The notes beneath the pieces were generated by a model. It was given only the letters and a program-made list of their open reading frames with translations, ran no database searches and was not told the origin of the DNA. Position numbers and translations under genes: made by a program. From positions 1 to 64,000 of the IMG/VR virus record IMGVR_UViG_3300010397_000004: a stretch of 64,000 nt of DNA. One strand, given 5' to 3'. How positions within the stretch are numbered: position 1 is the stretch's first letter; each line of letters opens with the position of its first letter. The stretch is from a virus. Positions 8,538-17,580 of the stretch are shown in pieces.

Positions 8538-9019
8538 CCAACCATGCCAGTTCCGAGGTCGTTGCCGTTGCGTGGCTCCTCGGCGTGCCCGGCATCACCG
8601 CCGACGCCAACCACGTCGGGGTGACCCTCCCGGGCCGCGACCCAGCCACCGGGACCTGGCCGTGGGCCGACACCGGGTTCGTCCAACTCGTCACCGCCGT
8701 CGGCGGCACCCCTGGCATGTACGTCCCCGAACGGAACCCGGTCGTGCAACTCGACTTCTGGGCCGTCAACCTGGACTCGGGGCTGCCGCCCTGGGGCAAG
8801 GCCCGGCAGCTCGCCGAGCTCGTCGTCGCCGACACGTACAACACGGCCGGCAACCCCACCGCGGGCGCCCGCGACGTGTCCGCCCTGATGCCCGACGGGT
8901 ACGCGGGCGCCTACGTGCAGTCGGTGTACCCGCAGACCGAGCCGCGGCGGGTACCCAACGACTCCGGATCGTTCGCCCGGCTGACCATGGACCTCGAACT
9001 GGCCTGGGTTGAGCTATGA
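8534..9019 (+). CDS. tail terminator (tail completion) protein
   Basis: 161 aa, GTG start in a 4-nt overlap. Position between the gp10-like neck protein and the tail tube gene, and the motif VVQLDFWAVNLDSG followed by helix KARQLAELVVADTYN, match DUF3168-like tail terminators, which cap the tail tube and join it to the head. Only synteny and fold pattern support this. Confidence 0.65.
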   Translation: MTNHASSEVVAVAWLLGVPGITADANHVGVTLPGRDPATGTWPWADTGFVQLVTAVGGTPGMYVPERNPVVQLDFWAVNLDSGLPPWGKARQLAELVVADTYNTAGNPTAGARDVSALMPDGYAGAYVQSVYPQTEPRRVPNDSGSFARLTMDLELAWVEL

Positions 9020-9041
9020 CCGTCCACGTGGGAGGCACACC

Positions 9042-9221
9042 ATGGTGAAGAAGTCCGCCGTCGGAACAGGCCAACGATTCAAAGCCCTCACCCGAAAGCT
9101 CGCCAAGCGCGGCGCCCGCAACCCGCGCGCCCTCGCCGCCGCGATCGGCCGGCGAAAGTACGGCCGCGCCGGGATGGCGGCACTGTCGGCGGCCGGCCGG
9201 GCCCGCAGGGGCGGCAGGTAG
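9042..9221 (+). CDS. small basic protein, 59 aa
   Basis: ATG at 9042 is chosen because GGGAGG lies 7-12 nt upstream; an earlier in-frame TTG at 9009 would overlap the preceding gene. The product is very basic and Ala/Arg-rich (KALTRKLAKRGARNPRALAA, AGRARRGGR), possibly nucleic-acid binding. It is paired with a second tiny basic gene just before the tail tube. Function unknown. Confidence 0.6.
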   Translation: MVKKSAVGTGQRFKALTRKLAKRGARNPRALAAAIGRRKYGRAGMAALSAAGRARRGGR

Positions 9222-9223
9222 CC

Positions 9224-9406
9224 ATGCCCGGGCGCCGCAGTCACGCCGGCCACACCGGGTTCAAGAGCAAGGCACAGTGGCGGTACTTCTTCGCCAACCC
9301 CCGGCTGCGCCGGTATGCGCACCAAAAGGCCCATGCCACCAAGGGCGGCCCCATCGTCCGCTACCGGCGGCTCCCGACCCGCAAGGGCGTCCGCCGCCGC
9401 ATCTGA
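9224..9406 (+). CDS. small basic conserved phage protein, 60 aa
   Basis: Starts 2 nt after the previous stop. FKSKAQWRYFFANPRLRRYA followed by HQKAH is a recurrent phage motif (FKSKAQWR-type basic proteins found in virion or tail operons). Highly charged, no membrane segment. A DNA- or assembly-binding role is only inferred. Confidence 0.6.
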   Translation: MPGRRSHAGHTGFKSKAQWRYFFANPRLRRYAHQKAHATKGGPIVRYRRLPTRKGVRRRI

Positions 9407-9473
9407 CTTCCGTTCCCCAAACGGCAACCAACCACGGCCTCCTCGGCCACTCGCCTGAAGGGGGCGATCACGC

Positions 9474-10031
9474 ATGGGCGTCACCGGCTCAAACCTCGTC
9501 CAGGGTCCAGCGATTCTCTACTACGGCGCATACCAGGCCGCCGAACCGGCCGACTCCGCCGTTGCGACAGCACCGGCGTCGGCCTGGTCGGACCTCGGCG
9601 GCACCGACGACGGCATCACCCTCAGCATCGGCCGCGAGTTCTCGGAGCTGAGCATCGACCAGGTGCTGTACATCATCGCCACCCAGCCCACCAAGGTCGA
9701 CCCCGTCATCAAGACCAGCCTCGCGGAAGCCACGCTGGCCAACTTCGCCAAGGCCATGAACGGCGGCACCGTCGTCACGTCGTCCGGGTACTCCACGTAC
9801 GACCCGGACATCACCGAGGCCAACTTCCAACCGACCTACTTCGCGCTGATCGTGGACGGTTGGGCGCCCGGGTCGGCGAAGCGCCGCCGGGTGATCGCCC
9901 GGAAGTGCCTCTCGATCGAATCGATCGAGTCGGCCTACAAGAAGGACGGCAAGTTCATGTACCCGGTGAGCATGCGCGTCCACTACATCGACTCGTCGAC
10001 GAAGCCGTTCCACATCGTCGACGCCACCTGA
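9474..10031 (+). CDS. major tail tube protein
   Basis: 185 aa beta-barrel-like protein starting MGVTGSNLVQGPAILYYGAY, with GTDDGITLSIGREFSEL and late FKLHY-type strands (MYPVSMRVHYIDSS), the standard pattern of siphovirus tail tube subunits. It is located directly before the chaperone frameshift pair and tape measure gene, as expected. Upstream intergenic DNA carries one CCGTTCCCC motif. Confidence 0.8.
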   Translation: MGVTGSNLVQGPAILYYGAYQAAEPADSAVATAPASAWSDLGGTDDGITLSIGREFSELSIDQVLYIIATQPTKVDPVIKTSLAEATLANFAKAMNGGTVVTSSGYSTYDPDITEANFQPTYFALIVDGWAPGSAKRRRVIARKCLSIESIESAYKKDGKFMYPVSMRVHYIDSSTKPFHIVDAT

Positions 10032-10047
10032 TCACAACGAAGGAGAA

Positions 10048-10056
10048 CCGTTCCCC
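10048..10056 (+). promoter_or_regulatory. CCGTTCCCC motif between RBS and start of the tail chaperone gene
   Basis: The 9-mer CCGTTCCCC fills exactly the space between AAGGAGA and the ATG at 10057. The same word occurs at several other gene junctions (9410, 57560, 58910, 58925, 60013). Its role is unknown; a protein-binding or translation-control element is possible. Confidence 0.35.
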
Positions 10057-10383
10057 ATGATCAAGCAACCGCTGCGACTGTCCACAAAGGTCGGCGCCGA
10101 GCGCATCGCCAACCAGACCCGTGTGCCGCTGTTCTACATCGACGACACCGAGTACACCATCCCGAACGAGGTCGACATGGTCATCGCGCTGAGGTACGCC
10201 GAGGTGACCACCGTGGAAGGCCAGGAGGCCGCCCTCGTCGGCCTCTTCAAAGAGGTCGTCGGCGAGGAAGCGTGGGCAGCGCTACTCGCCTACAAGGGCA
10301 TGGCCAAGGACGAGCTGATCCAGCTGCTCGAGTCGGTCAACGAACACGTCATGGGCGCGCTACAGGAAGCGCAGGGAAAATAG
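10057..10383 (+). CDS. tail assembly chaperone, short form
   Basis: 108 aa acidic helical protein with AAGGAG upstream. It ends at TAG directly after the slippery heptamer G GGA AAA (10374-10380). In siphoviruses the short form coats the tape measure protein during tail assembly, and a fixed fraction of ribosomes slip -1 to make the long form. Confidence 0.8.
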   Translation: MIKQPLRLSTKVGAERIANQTRVPLFYIDDTEYTIPNEVDMVIALRYAEVTTVEGQEAALVGLFKEVVGEEAWAALLAYKGMAKDELIQLLESVNEHVMGALQEAQGK

Positions 10384-10766
10384 GCGCCCGGTTCGCCGGG
10401 CCGCTTCACCAACGCACCCTTCAGGTCCAGTGGGTGCTCGACTACCTCGACGACATCGAGTCCGACCTCTCGGCGTTCCATCGCATCGACGACATGTACG
10501 CGATGTCCGGGCCGCGGTTCTTCCGGTTTGCCGAACGCCTGCCGGCCTACGACGGCGTGATGCGGGTACGCGCCACAGCCCTCGCGGAGGGCGACAACCC
10601 CGGCGCTTCAACCGGCACCCGCAGCGGTGGCGATGCGGCTCCCAGCCCAGCCCAGTACAGCGTCGGGCGAACGCTCTACGACACCCCCGAGCCGATCACG
10701 CCGCTCTCAATCGTTTCGGACCCCGTCCTCGGATCGCTGTTCTCATACGGCACCGGCCCAGGCTGA
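10057..10766 (+). CDS. tail assembly chaperone, long form by -1 frameshift at GGGAAAA
   Basis: After reading 108 codons, slippage -1 on GGGAAAA (10374-10380) gives next codon ATA at 10380 and continues for 128 more codons (GARFAGPLHQRTLQVQWVLD) to 10766, about 236 aa in all. The -1 frame extends upstream without stops and carries its own conserved-looking helical domain (YLDDIESDLSAFHRIDD), matching the classical G/G-T arrangement before a tape measure gene. Confidence 0.8.
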
Positions 10767-10784
10767 CCAGGACGGGGGTGGACC

Positions 10785-13706
10785 ATGACCGCCCCCGTCC
10801 CCGGCACCGGGTTCCGCATCGCTACGGGGTTTCTTCGGGTCGAAGCCGACGACTCGAAGGCCCGCCGCGACACCGACAAGTTCCTCGCCGACACCGACCG
10901 CAAGTTCGCCGCCGGCGGCCGCAGCAGCGGCGGATCGTTCGGCCTCGGCCTGCTGTCCGGACTACGCCCGCACTTCGTCCGCATCGGCGAGCAGATCAGC
11001 GAGCTGTTCAAACGGGCGATCAGCGCCGGCCTCCAGCTCACCAAGTTCGGGCTCATCGCCGGCGTCGTGGCCGCCGGCGTCGGCGAGATCGCGTCCGCGA
11101 TCGCCGGACTAATCCCGCTACTGAGCCAGCTGGTCAACGCGCTCGTCGCCGCCTCGGGGTCGGCACTCCTGCTGCCCCCGGCCCTCATCGCCGCGGGGGC
11201 GGCGTTCGCAACACTGAAGATCGGCCTGTCCGGGTTCGGCACTGCGCTCAAAGACGCCTTCTCCAACAAAGAGGGTCTGCAGAAGCAGTTCGCCGACTCG
11301 CTGGCCAGGCTGGCACCGGCCGCCCGGGACGTGGTCAAGGAGATCGTCAAGCTCAAGCCGGCGCTCACCGGTCTGAAGCTGGACGTCCAGAGCGTCCTCT
11401 TCTCGAAGCTCGCCCTCTCGTTCCGCGACCTGGGTCGCACCTGGGTGCCGCTGCTCAACGTGGGACTGAAGCAGATGGCGGCCAGCCTCAACGGCGGGAT
11501 CCGCGACATCCTGTCGTACCTCGTGGCGGCCAGCACACAGGCCGACTGGGCGACCATCCTGAAGAACTCCGCGGCGTCGGCCAGCTCATTCGCCGGCGCT
11601 CTCCGGCCGCTGCTGCGGATCCTGACTGACGTCTCCACCGTCGGGTCCGCCGTCCTGGCCAAACTGGCCGGCGGCCTTCCCGCTGCGCTCGACCGGTTCG
11701 CCAACAAGGTCTCTGCGCTCCGCAAGGACGGCGGCCTGGCCGACATCATCACCGGCGGCCTCGACGCACTGAAGCAGTTCGGCGGACTGCTCGTCGACGT
11801 CGGCGGGATCTTCAAAGGGATCTTCTCTGCGTCCGGCACCTCGAATGGGCTATTCAGCTTTTTCGATCGACTAAACAAGCTGATCAACTCGGCCAGCGGC
11901 CAGACCAACCTCGGCAAGATCTTCGAGAGCCTGTCCCAAGTCGGCACAGCCCTGATGCCCGTTCTCGCCGCCGTCCTCGCCGCCCTGGTCCCCATTGCGA
12001 ACGGGCTGGCCACCATTGCGATCGCGCTCGGACCCGGGCTCACCACCCTGGTGACCGCGCTCGGCAGCGCGCTCGCCAGCCTGGCCACCCCCCTCGCCGG
12101 CATGGCGCCCATCTTCGCTGCCCTCGCCGCCGGGCTGCAGCCCCTGGCCAACATCATCACCGGGTTCCTGCTCGGCTTCACACCCGGCGTGGCCGCAGCC
12201 GTCACCGCGCTCGGCTCCGCCCTGTCCGGCCTCGCCCCGACCGCTGCGGCACTCGGCGGCGTCCTCGGCGGTGTGCTCGGCCAACTCATTCCAGTGCTCG
12301 TACCGATCGCCCAGATCCTGGCCCAACTCATCCTCACCCTGGCCCCGGGTGTGCTCGCATTCCTTTCATCCTTGGCAGCCGGCCTAGCGCCGCTCGTCGG
12401 CGTCGCCCCGCTCGTGGGGAAGGCGCTGTCGGGAATCCTCGCCGCGATCGCGCCGCTGCTCGAGGTGGCCGGCCCGGCCTTGGCCTACCTGCTCGGCCTG
12501 CTCGCAGTCCAACTGACAGGGCTGGTCAACGCGTTCGGTCCGCTCGCCGTCATCTTCGCCCAAGGGCTGGGCGAGGCCATCACCGACCTGCTGCCCGGCC
12601 TCATGCAGGCGGCCACCCTGATCCTGCCGTTGCTCGTCACGCTAGGCGCCAGGTTGGCCGCATCGTTCGCGCCCCTTGTTCCGGTGCTGGTGCAATTCGT
12701 GCAGATTTTCGCTGCGCAATTGGCCGTACACATTCCAATCGCGGTTCGAATGTTCGAACAGCTATTCACTGTATTCGCCATAGCCGGCGACATCATTGCT
12801 CGAAATCTGCTTCAGGTTTTCGTAGCGTTGATCCCCGTGCTGCCACAATTGGTAGTCCAGGGACTCGCGCTCGTTGAGGCGCTCTTCCGGCTATTCGTGG
12901 TCATTTCGCCAATGCTGCCGGGACTGGCCTATCTGGGGCTCCTGCTAACACAGATTGCGGTCAAGACCGGGATTCTTCAGTTGGCGATCGAACTGCTGAC
13001 ATTGGGCATCCAGTGGGCCACAGGGGTCGTCCGAATGCTCGGCGCAGTCATCGAGCTCTTCGTTGCGCCCGTCGACCGGGCCAAAAAGGGAATCGAATCA
13101 TTCGGCGCCACCGCGCACGAAACAATGGGTAACGTCGCCGCCTTGTTCCGCGGGCTCGGAAGTACCATCACAAACGCAGTCGGAAATCTGGGCTCGCTTC
13201 TCTACAACGCGGGTCGGAATGTCGTGCAGGGGCTGATCAACGGCATCAAGGACATGTTCGGCAACCTGGGAAACATCATGGGTTACGCGGCGCAGATCGT
13301 GCGCGACCACTGGCCATTCTCGCCGGCCCGCCGTGGTCCGCTATCCGGGCGTGGCGACCTGAAGTACGCCGGCCGTAACGTATTGACCCGCATTGGTGAG
13401 GGTATGGCCGCCGGCCGCGGTGACCTCGCCCGCCAGGTCGCCGAAATTGCCGGCATGCTCAACATCCAGGCCGGTGGCGGTCTCGCTATGGCAGGGGCGG
13501 GCGCAGGTGCGACCGCGGGTGCCGGAAACGGTGCACCTGCCTACTTCGGTCCGTACCACCTCCAACTCGCCGACCAGACGCTCGCGTCGTTCGTTATCGA
13601 TGCGATCACCGGGAACCCGGTCGACGTGGCCGAGGCCGTCGACGCCGGTAACCGGACCCGGGCGTGGGCGGACTCAGGACGCAAGCGGATCGGAGCGCCA
13701 CAGTGA
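10785..13706 (+). CDS. tape measure protein
   Basis: 973 aa, the longest complete gene, in the normal place after the chaperones. N-terminus has a coiled-coil region (FLRVEADDSKARRDTDKFLA); the middle is a run of long hydrophobic helices rich in Ala/Leu/Gly (about 300-800); the C-terminal part has PFSPARRGPLSG and GRNVLTRIGEGMA, common at tape measure ends. No lysozyme or peptidase motif is evident. Length sets tail length; 973 residues suggests roughly a 150-nm tail by the usual rule. Confidence 0.85.
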   Translation: MTAPVPGTGFRIATGFLRVEADDSKARRDTDKFLADTDRKFAAGGRSSGGSFGLGLLSGLRPHFVRIGEQISELFKRAISAGLQLTKFGLIAGVVAAGVGEIASAIAGLIPLLSQLVNALVAASGSALLLPPALIAAGAAFATLKIGLSGFGTALKDAFSNKEGLQKQFADSLARLAPAARDVVKEIVKLKPALTGLKLDVQSVLFSKLALSFRDLGRTWVPLLNVGLKQMAASLNGGIRDILSYLVAASTQADWATILKNSAASASSFAGALRPLLRILTDVSTVGSAVLAKLAGGLPAALDRFANKVSALRKDGGLADIITGGLDALKQFGGLLVDVGGIFKGIFSASGTSNGLFSFFDRLNKLINSASGQTNLGKIFESLSQVGTALMPVLAAVLAALVPIANGLATIAIALGPGLTTLVTALGSALASLATPLAGMAPIFAALAAGLQPLANIITGFLLGFTPGVAAAVTALGSALSGLAPTAAALGGVLGGVLGQLIPVLVPIAQILAQLILTLAPGVLAFLSSLAAGLAPLVGVAPLVGKALSGILAAIAPLLEVAGPALAYLLGLLAVQLTGLVNAFGPLAVIFAQGLGEAITDLLPGLMQAATLILPLLVTLGARLAASFAPLVPVLVQFVQIFAAQLAVHIPIAVRMFEQLFTVFAIAGDIIARNLLQVFVALIPVLPQLVVQGLALVEALFRLFVVISPMLPGLAYLGLLLTQIAVKTGILQLAIELLTLGIQWATGVVRMLGAVIELFVAPVDRAKKGIESFGATAHETMGNVAALFRGLGSTITNAVGNLGSLLYNAGRNVVQGLINGIKDMFGNLGNIMGYAAQIVRDHWPFSPARRGPLSGRGDLKYAGRNVLTRIGEGMAAGRGDLARQVAEIAGMLNIQAGGGLAMAGAGAGATAGAGNGAPAYFGPYHLQLADQTLASFVIDAITGNPVDVAEAVDAGNRTRAWADSGRKRIGAPQ

Positions 13707-14605
13707 CCGCCGACGTCCGTATCTACTTTGGACAACCGGGCTCTCTTACGACGCTGCCGCACCCCAAGGGAGGCGTGAGGAGCACCCGGCTCCGTCCCAC
13801 TGTTGTGTTCGGCACCGGTGGCGGCGGTGTGCGGGTCGGGAAAATCACCGGCGGCAAACGGCAGTACACGCTCAGCTGGAGCGGCCTCGACCTCGACACC
13901 TTCAGCACCCTGCTGGAGTTCGATCAGGGCCACCGCGGGCCCGGGCCGTTCGTGCTGCTGGACCCCGGCCAGCGGAACATGCTGACCGTCAACCAGAGCA
14001 GCACAACGTCGGAGACCAACGACACCGACAACTTCACTGTCGCCGGGTCCGGCTACTCCGCGACCAGCGAGTCCACTGTGTACCGTCGCGGGCCGCGGTC
14101 GTTCCGGGTGAACATCGCCTACGCATCGCAGTCCGGCACCGTCACCTTGGATCCGCCGGCCGCGGACTGGCCCGGCATCCCGGTGTACGCCAGCCGGCCG
14201 ATCGTGTTCTCGTACTGGGCGCGCGGCAGCGGGTCGGACCCGATCGTCACCCTGACCCCGAAACTGACCTGGTACAGCACCGCCGGGGTGAGCCTGTCCA
14301 CGACATCTGGCACCCCGACCCCGACGGCGTCAGCGTCATGGACGCAGATGTCGGTAACGGACACCCCGCCGGCTTCGGCCGCCTACGTTCTCTGCTCTGT
14401 GGCCGCATCCGGGGGATCAATTTCGGCCAGCGCCAGCCTGTACTTCGACCAGTTCCAACTCGAGGAAGGCGCCGCCGCGGGCACCTGGCGGCCCGGCACC
14501 GGTGTCATGCCCGTCCAGATCATCTCCGTCGCTGAGGGCTGGCCGTTCTACCACCCCGAGCTGCGCGACGCCCCAACGATGATCCTGCAGGAGGCGGGGC
14601 CGTAG
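13703..14605 (+). CDS. distal tail (Dit-like) minor tail protein with CBM-like insert
   Basis: GTG at 13703 in a 4-nt overlap with the tape measure stop, giving 300 aa. N-terminal region (GKITGGKRQYTLSWSGLD, then FVLLDPGQRN) resembles Dit-type hub proteins. The middle (about 115-260) is a beta-sandwich like carbohydrate-binding domains (SYWARGSGSDPIVTLTP, SWTQMSVTDTPPASAAYV, YFDQFQLEEGAAAGTW). Likely at the tail tip and involved in contacting host surface sugars. Confidence 0.65.
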   Translation: MTADVRIYFGQPGSLTTLPHPKGGVRSTRLRPTVVFGTGGGGVRVGKITGGKRQYTLSWSGLDLDTFSTLLEFDQGHRGPGPFVLLDPGQRNMLTVNQSSTTSETNDTDNFTVAGSGYSATSESTVYRRGPRSFRVNIAYASQSGTVTLDPPAADWPGIPVYASRPIVFSYWARGSGSDPIVTLTPKLTWYSTAGVSLSTTSGTPTPTASASWTQMSVTDTPPASAAYVLCSVAASGGSISASASLYFDQFQLEEGAAAGTWRPGTGVMPVQIISVAEGWPFYHPELRDAPTMILQEAGP

Positions 14606-17061
14606 TGCAGGACGCCACCGCGAACTTCGCGCTCGCCGTGTCAGCGTCCACAGTGGCGTGGCTGCCGCCGCTGGTGTACGCGGACTGGGCCCAGGACGGG
14701 TACGGGACCACCAACTCGATCGACGACCTGTCCGGGCAGTCCAACAACATCCAGATCAGCCACGGCCTCGACGACGGCCTGCCAGACGAAGTCGCCTTCG
14801 GCACAACGTCAGGGGTTCCCACACTCACTGCCGACCTAGGCGGCCGCGGCGAAGTGACCGCGGCGCGCTACTTCTCCCCGTTCCGCACCGACTCACCGCT
14901 GTACGGGTACGAGCGGGACGTCGCCCCGCTCAAGGTCGACCACGGGTTAGTGACCGCTGGCGGCAAGGAGCGGATCCGGGTCTTCACCGGGCAAATGGCC
15001 GACGCCCCGGTCACTGGTGAGAAGGCGTCGCTGCAGGGTATCTCCGCAACGAGGGTCGCCCTGTCCACCCTGGTGCAACCACCCGTCATCGCCGGGGTGT
15101 TCAACCTGGCCGACACCGGGCTGACCGCGTCGTGGCCGGTGTCGTTCTCGCTCTACCAGTGCGGCATCTACTCCAGCCCACCCCCCGTACCCGGGTGCCG
15201 GGTCTGGATTCCGATGCACGGCGGCGGGAATGCCATGCTGCCCTCGGAGAACAGGTACCACGGTGTGCCATCCCTGAAGGGCATCGCCAAGGTCACCGGG
15301 GACACCTTCTTCGACCTCGCCGAACCCCGCGGTACACGCGGCCCATTCGTTGGTGCCGGCCGGTGCAGAGTCACCGCTGACAAGATCGCCGGGTGGAGCG
15401 GGTTCGTTTCGGTCCACGACATGGAGACCGGCGACGACTGGCTCACCACCGCGGGCAGTCGCGGCCGACTGCAGTTCTACGTCCGCGGCGACCTCGTCAA
15501 CGTCAACACCGCCCCGGGCGGTTCGGCAAGCTTCAACTGGGACGAGGTCGCGGACGTTGGCGGCCCCAGCGACCAGATCCTGGCCGGCGCCTACTGGACT
15601 ACCCCAGCCAGCGGCCCGTACGTCGTGGCAGGCGTCGACCTGTCCCGCAGAGTGTTCGTCCACGTCTTCGACGGCACCCACAACGCCACCCTCACCAGCT
15701 CGGCATCGGTGGCCAGCGACGGCGAATGGCACCTCGTTGGCGCAGCCTGGGACGTCGCCAACAACCAGCTATGGGTCAACGTCGACGGCACCGTCACCAC
15801 CAGCACCCCATCGCCGACGCTGTCGACGGCCGGCCTCGGCAGCACCCACCTCACAGGCGAACTCGACGACGGCATGAACTTCAACTCGGCGCTCACCTTC
15901 GCCGAGGTCCACTTCACCACCGGCGCCAACGCCAGCCCCGCCGTCGACTCGACCTGGCTCGATACGCAAACGTGGACCCGGCGGGCGTACCTGTACCCCT
16001 CCTCGCTCCGGCTCGTCGCCGTCGCCGAGGCCCAGCCACGCGAGGCGTGGGAGTACATCTCCTCACTGGCCCAGGCCGAATGCGCGAGCCTGCGCATCGA
16101 CGAGAACGATGCCGTCCAGCTGTGGCCGCGTGGTTACTTCGCCACCGTCGCGGGCCAGACCGTCGCCGAGACCATCACCACCGACCTCGATGCTGGCGTG
16201 CCCGACGTGGCAATGGACCGGACCCGCATCCGCAACGTCGCCCGCGTCACCTACCGGCAAACGAGGATCGACGCCCAACTGACCCAGTCGCCCATCCTGG
16301 ATTTCCGCAGCCTGGTGGCCATCCCGACCGGAGTCACCCAGATCAGCTTCGCGCTGCCAACGCCTGTCATCGCCCTCCTCGATTCGCTGTTCGGGTCGTT
16401 GACCCACCTCACCGCCAACCAGATCGCCGGGATCGACCCGTTCGCGGTCGGCCCCAACTACGTGAGTCTGAACACCAGCAGTGATGCGCTCGGAACGTAC
16501 TCCACCAGCTCCGATGTGGACGTCACCGTCGTGTCCTGGGATGCCGGGCAGGTTCTGGTCCAGTTCAACAACCTGACCTCATTCACCTGGTACCTCGTCA
16601 ACGACAGCGACTCGCAGGGCACGGACTTCGCGTACCTCGCCATCCAGGGCATCGCCATCCCTTCGACCGACGCCACCGTGACCGAAGCCTATGGGGCGTC
16701 GCTGGATGTGCGCGGCGAGCGTGCGGTCGTCGTCAACCTCCCCGCCATTCAGTCCAGTGTGGACGCTGCCCGGGTGGCGCGCCGGATCCTGGGAGATCTC
16801 GCATTCCCGCAACCCGTCATCCCGCAAGTCGACGTGTTCGGTGATCCGCGCCGCCAACCAGGCGACCTGGTCGTCTTCACCGACGACGCCGAGACCGGCG
16901 CCAACGGCCAATGGCGGTGCTGGGCGGTGAAACACCGAATCAACGGCGCCGACTACCGGCAGACGCTGCGCCTGTCGCAGGCCCGCTCCGTAGGCCGGTG
17001 GGGTGATGGCGTGTCCCGTTGGGGGCGCGTTGTGTGGGCCGGACTCGAGGAGGACGCATGA
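14605..17061 (+). CDS. minor tail/baseplate hub protein with LamG-like domain
   Basis: 818 aa. The GTG overlaps the preceding TAG by one base. N- and C-terminal parts resemble Tal/hub proteins (RYFSPFRTDSPLYGYER; C-terminal ARRILGDLAFPQPVIPQVDV and GDLVVFTDDA). Around 330-460 is a concanavalin/laminin-G-like module (VHVFDGTHNATLTS, DGEWHLVGAAWDVANNQLWV), a carbohydrate-binding fold. Probably a tail-tip component binding the cell envelope. No peptidase motif is clear. Confidence 0.7.
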   Translation: MQDATANFALAVSASTVAWLPPLVYADWAQDGYGTTNSIDDLSGQSNNIQISHGLDDGLPDEVAFGTTSGVPTLTADLGGRGEVTAARYFSPFRTDSPLYGYERDVAPLKVDHGLVTAGGKERIRVFTGQMADAPVTGEKASLQGISATRVALSTLVQPPVIAGVFNLADTGLTASWPVSFSLYQCGIYSSPPPVPGCRVWIPMHGGGNAMLPSENRYHGVPSLKGIAKVTGDTFFDLAEPRGTRGPFVGAGRCRVTADKIAGWSGFVSVHDMETGDDWLTTAGSRGRLQFYVRGDLVNVNTAPGGSASFNWDEVADVGGPSDQILAGAYWTTPASGPYVVAGVDLSRRVFVHVFDGTHNATLTSSASVASDGEWHLVGAAWDVANNQLWVNVDGTVTTSTPSPTLSTAGLGSTHLTGELDDGMNFNSALTFAEVHFTTGANASPAVDSTWLDTQTWTRRAYLYPSSLRLVAVAEAQPREAWEYISSLAQAECASLRIDENDAVQLWPRGYFATVAGQTVAETITTDLDAGVPDVAMDRTRIRNVARVTYRQTRIDAQLTQSPILDFRSLVAIPTGVTQISFALPTPVIALLDSLFGSLTHLTANQIAGIDPFAVGPNYVSLNTSSDALGTYSTSSDVDVTVVSWDAGQVLVQFNNLTSFTWYLVNDSDSQGTDFAYLAIQGIAIPSTDATVTEAYGASLDVRGERAVVVNLPAIQSSVDAARVARRILGDLAFPQPVIPQVDVFGDPRRQPGDLVVFTDDAETGANGQWRCWAVKHRINGADYRQTLRLSQARSVGRWGDGVSRWGRVVWAGLEEDA

Positions 17062-17570
17062 CGATCGTGGCCCCAGCGGACGGCGACCTGCTCGACCCGG
17101 ACTGGGCCGCGGACATCACCGACGCGGTCAACGACCACGAGACCCGACTCGACGCGTTAGAGGTTGGTTGGACCACCTACGTGCCCACCCTTACCAACCT
17201 CACCAAGGGCAACGGCACGATCACCGCGGCCTACCGTCGGCGATGGGGGAACACGGCCGACGTGAGGTTCAAATTCACGCTCGGCACCACCAGCGCGGTG
17301 GGTACGGCCCCCGAGGTCAGCCTGCCAACGGGCATGGAGTTTGCGAGCTACTACTCCGACAACATCGACATGCTCGGCACTGTGGCCCTGAACGACACCG
17401 GCACGGCAACGCGCGGTGGCTTCATCCGGCCGGACTACGCAGGCAGCGCCATCATCATCAGCTCCTACACGACCGCCGGTGTCCTTCAAAACGTTTCGTC
17501 GACATTGCCGCACGTCTGGGCAGCGACGGACGTCATCGCGTTCCTGGCCCTTTCCATCGAGTTGGCCTAG
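17058..17570 (+). CDS. small minor tail protein (tail tip/fibre-like)
   Basis: ATG at 17058 is preferred (GAGGAGG upstream, 4-nt overlap with hub gene); 170 aa. Short N-terminal helix (DWAADITDAVNDHETRLDAL) then a beta-rich, Thr/Gly-rich domain (YVPTLTNLTKGNGTITAAYR, EVSLPTGMEFASYY, TATRGGFI). This is typical of receptor-binding tail-tip proteins after the hub gene. Function by position. Confidence 0.6.
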   Translation: MTIVAPADGDLLDPDWAADITDAVNDHETRLDALEVGWTTYVPTLTNLTKGNGTITAAYRRRWGNTADVRFKFTLGTTSAVGTAPEVSLPTGMEFASYYSDNIDMLGTVALNDTGTATRGGFIRPDYAGSAIIISSYTTAGVLQNVSSTLPHVWAATDVIAFLALSIELA

Positions 17571-17580
17571 GAGGAGCGTC

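Noticed and set aside
10676-12337. Long minus-strand frame under the tape measure gene
   Set aside because: No domain or RBS; the plus-strand tape measure fully accounts for the DNA.
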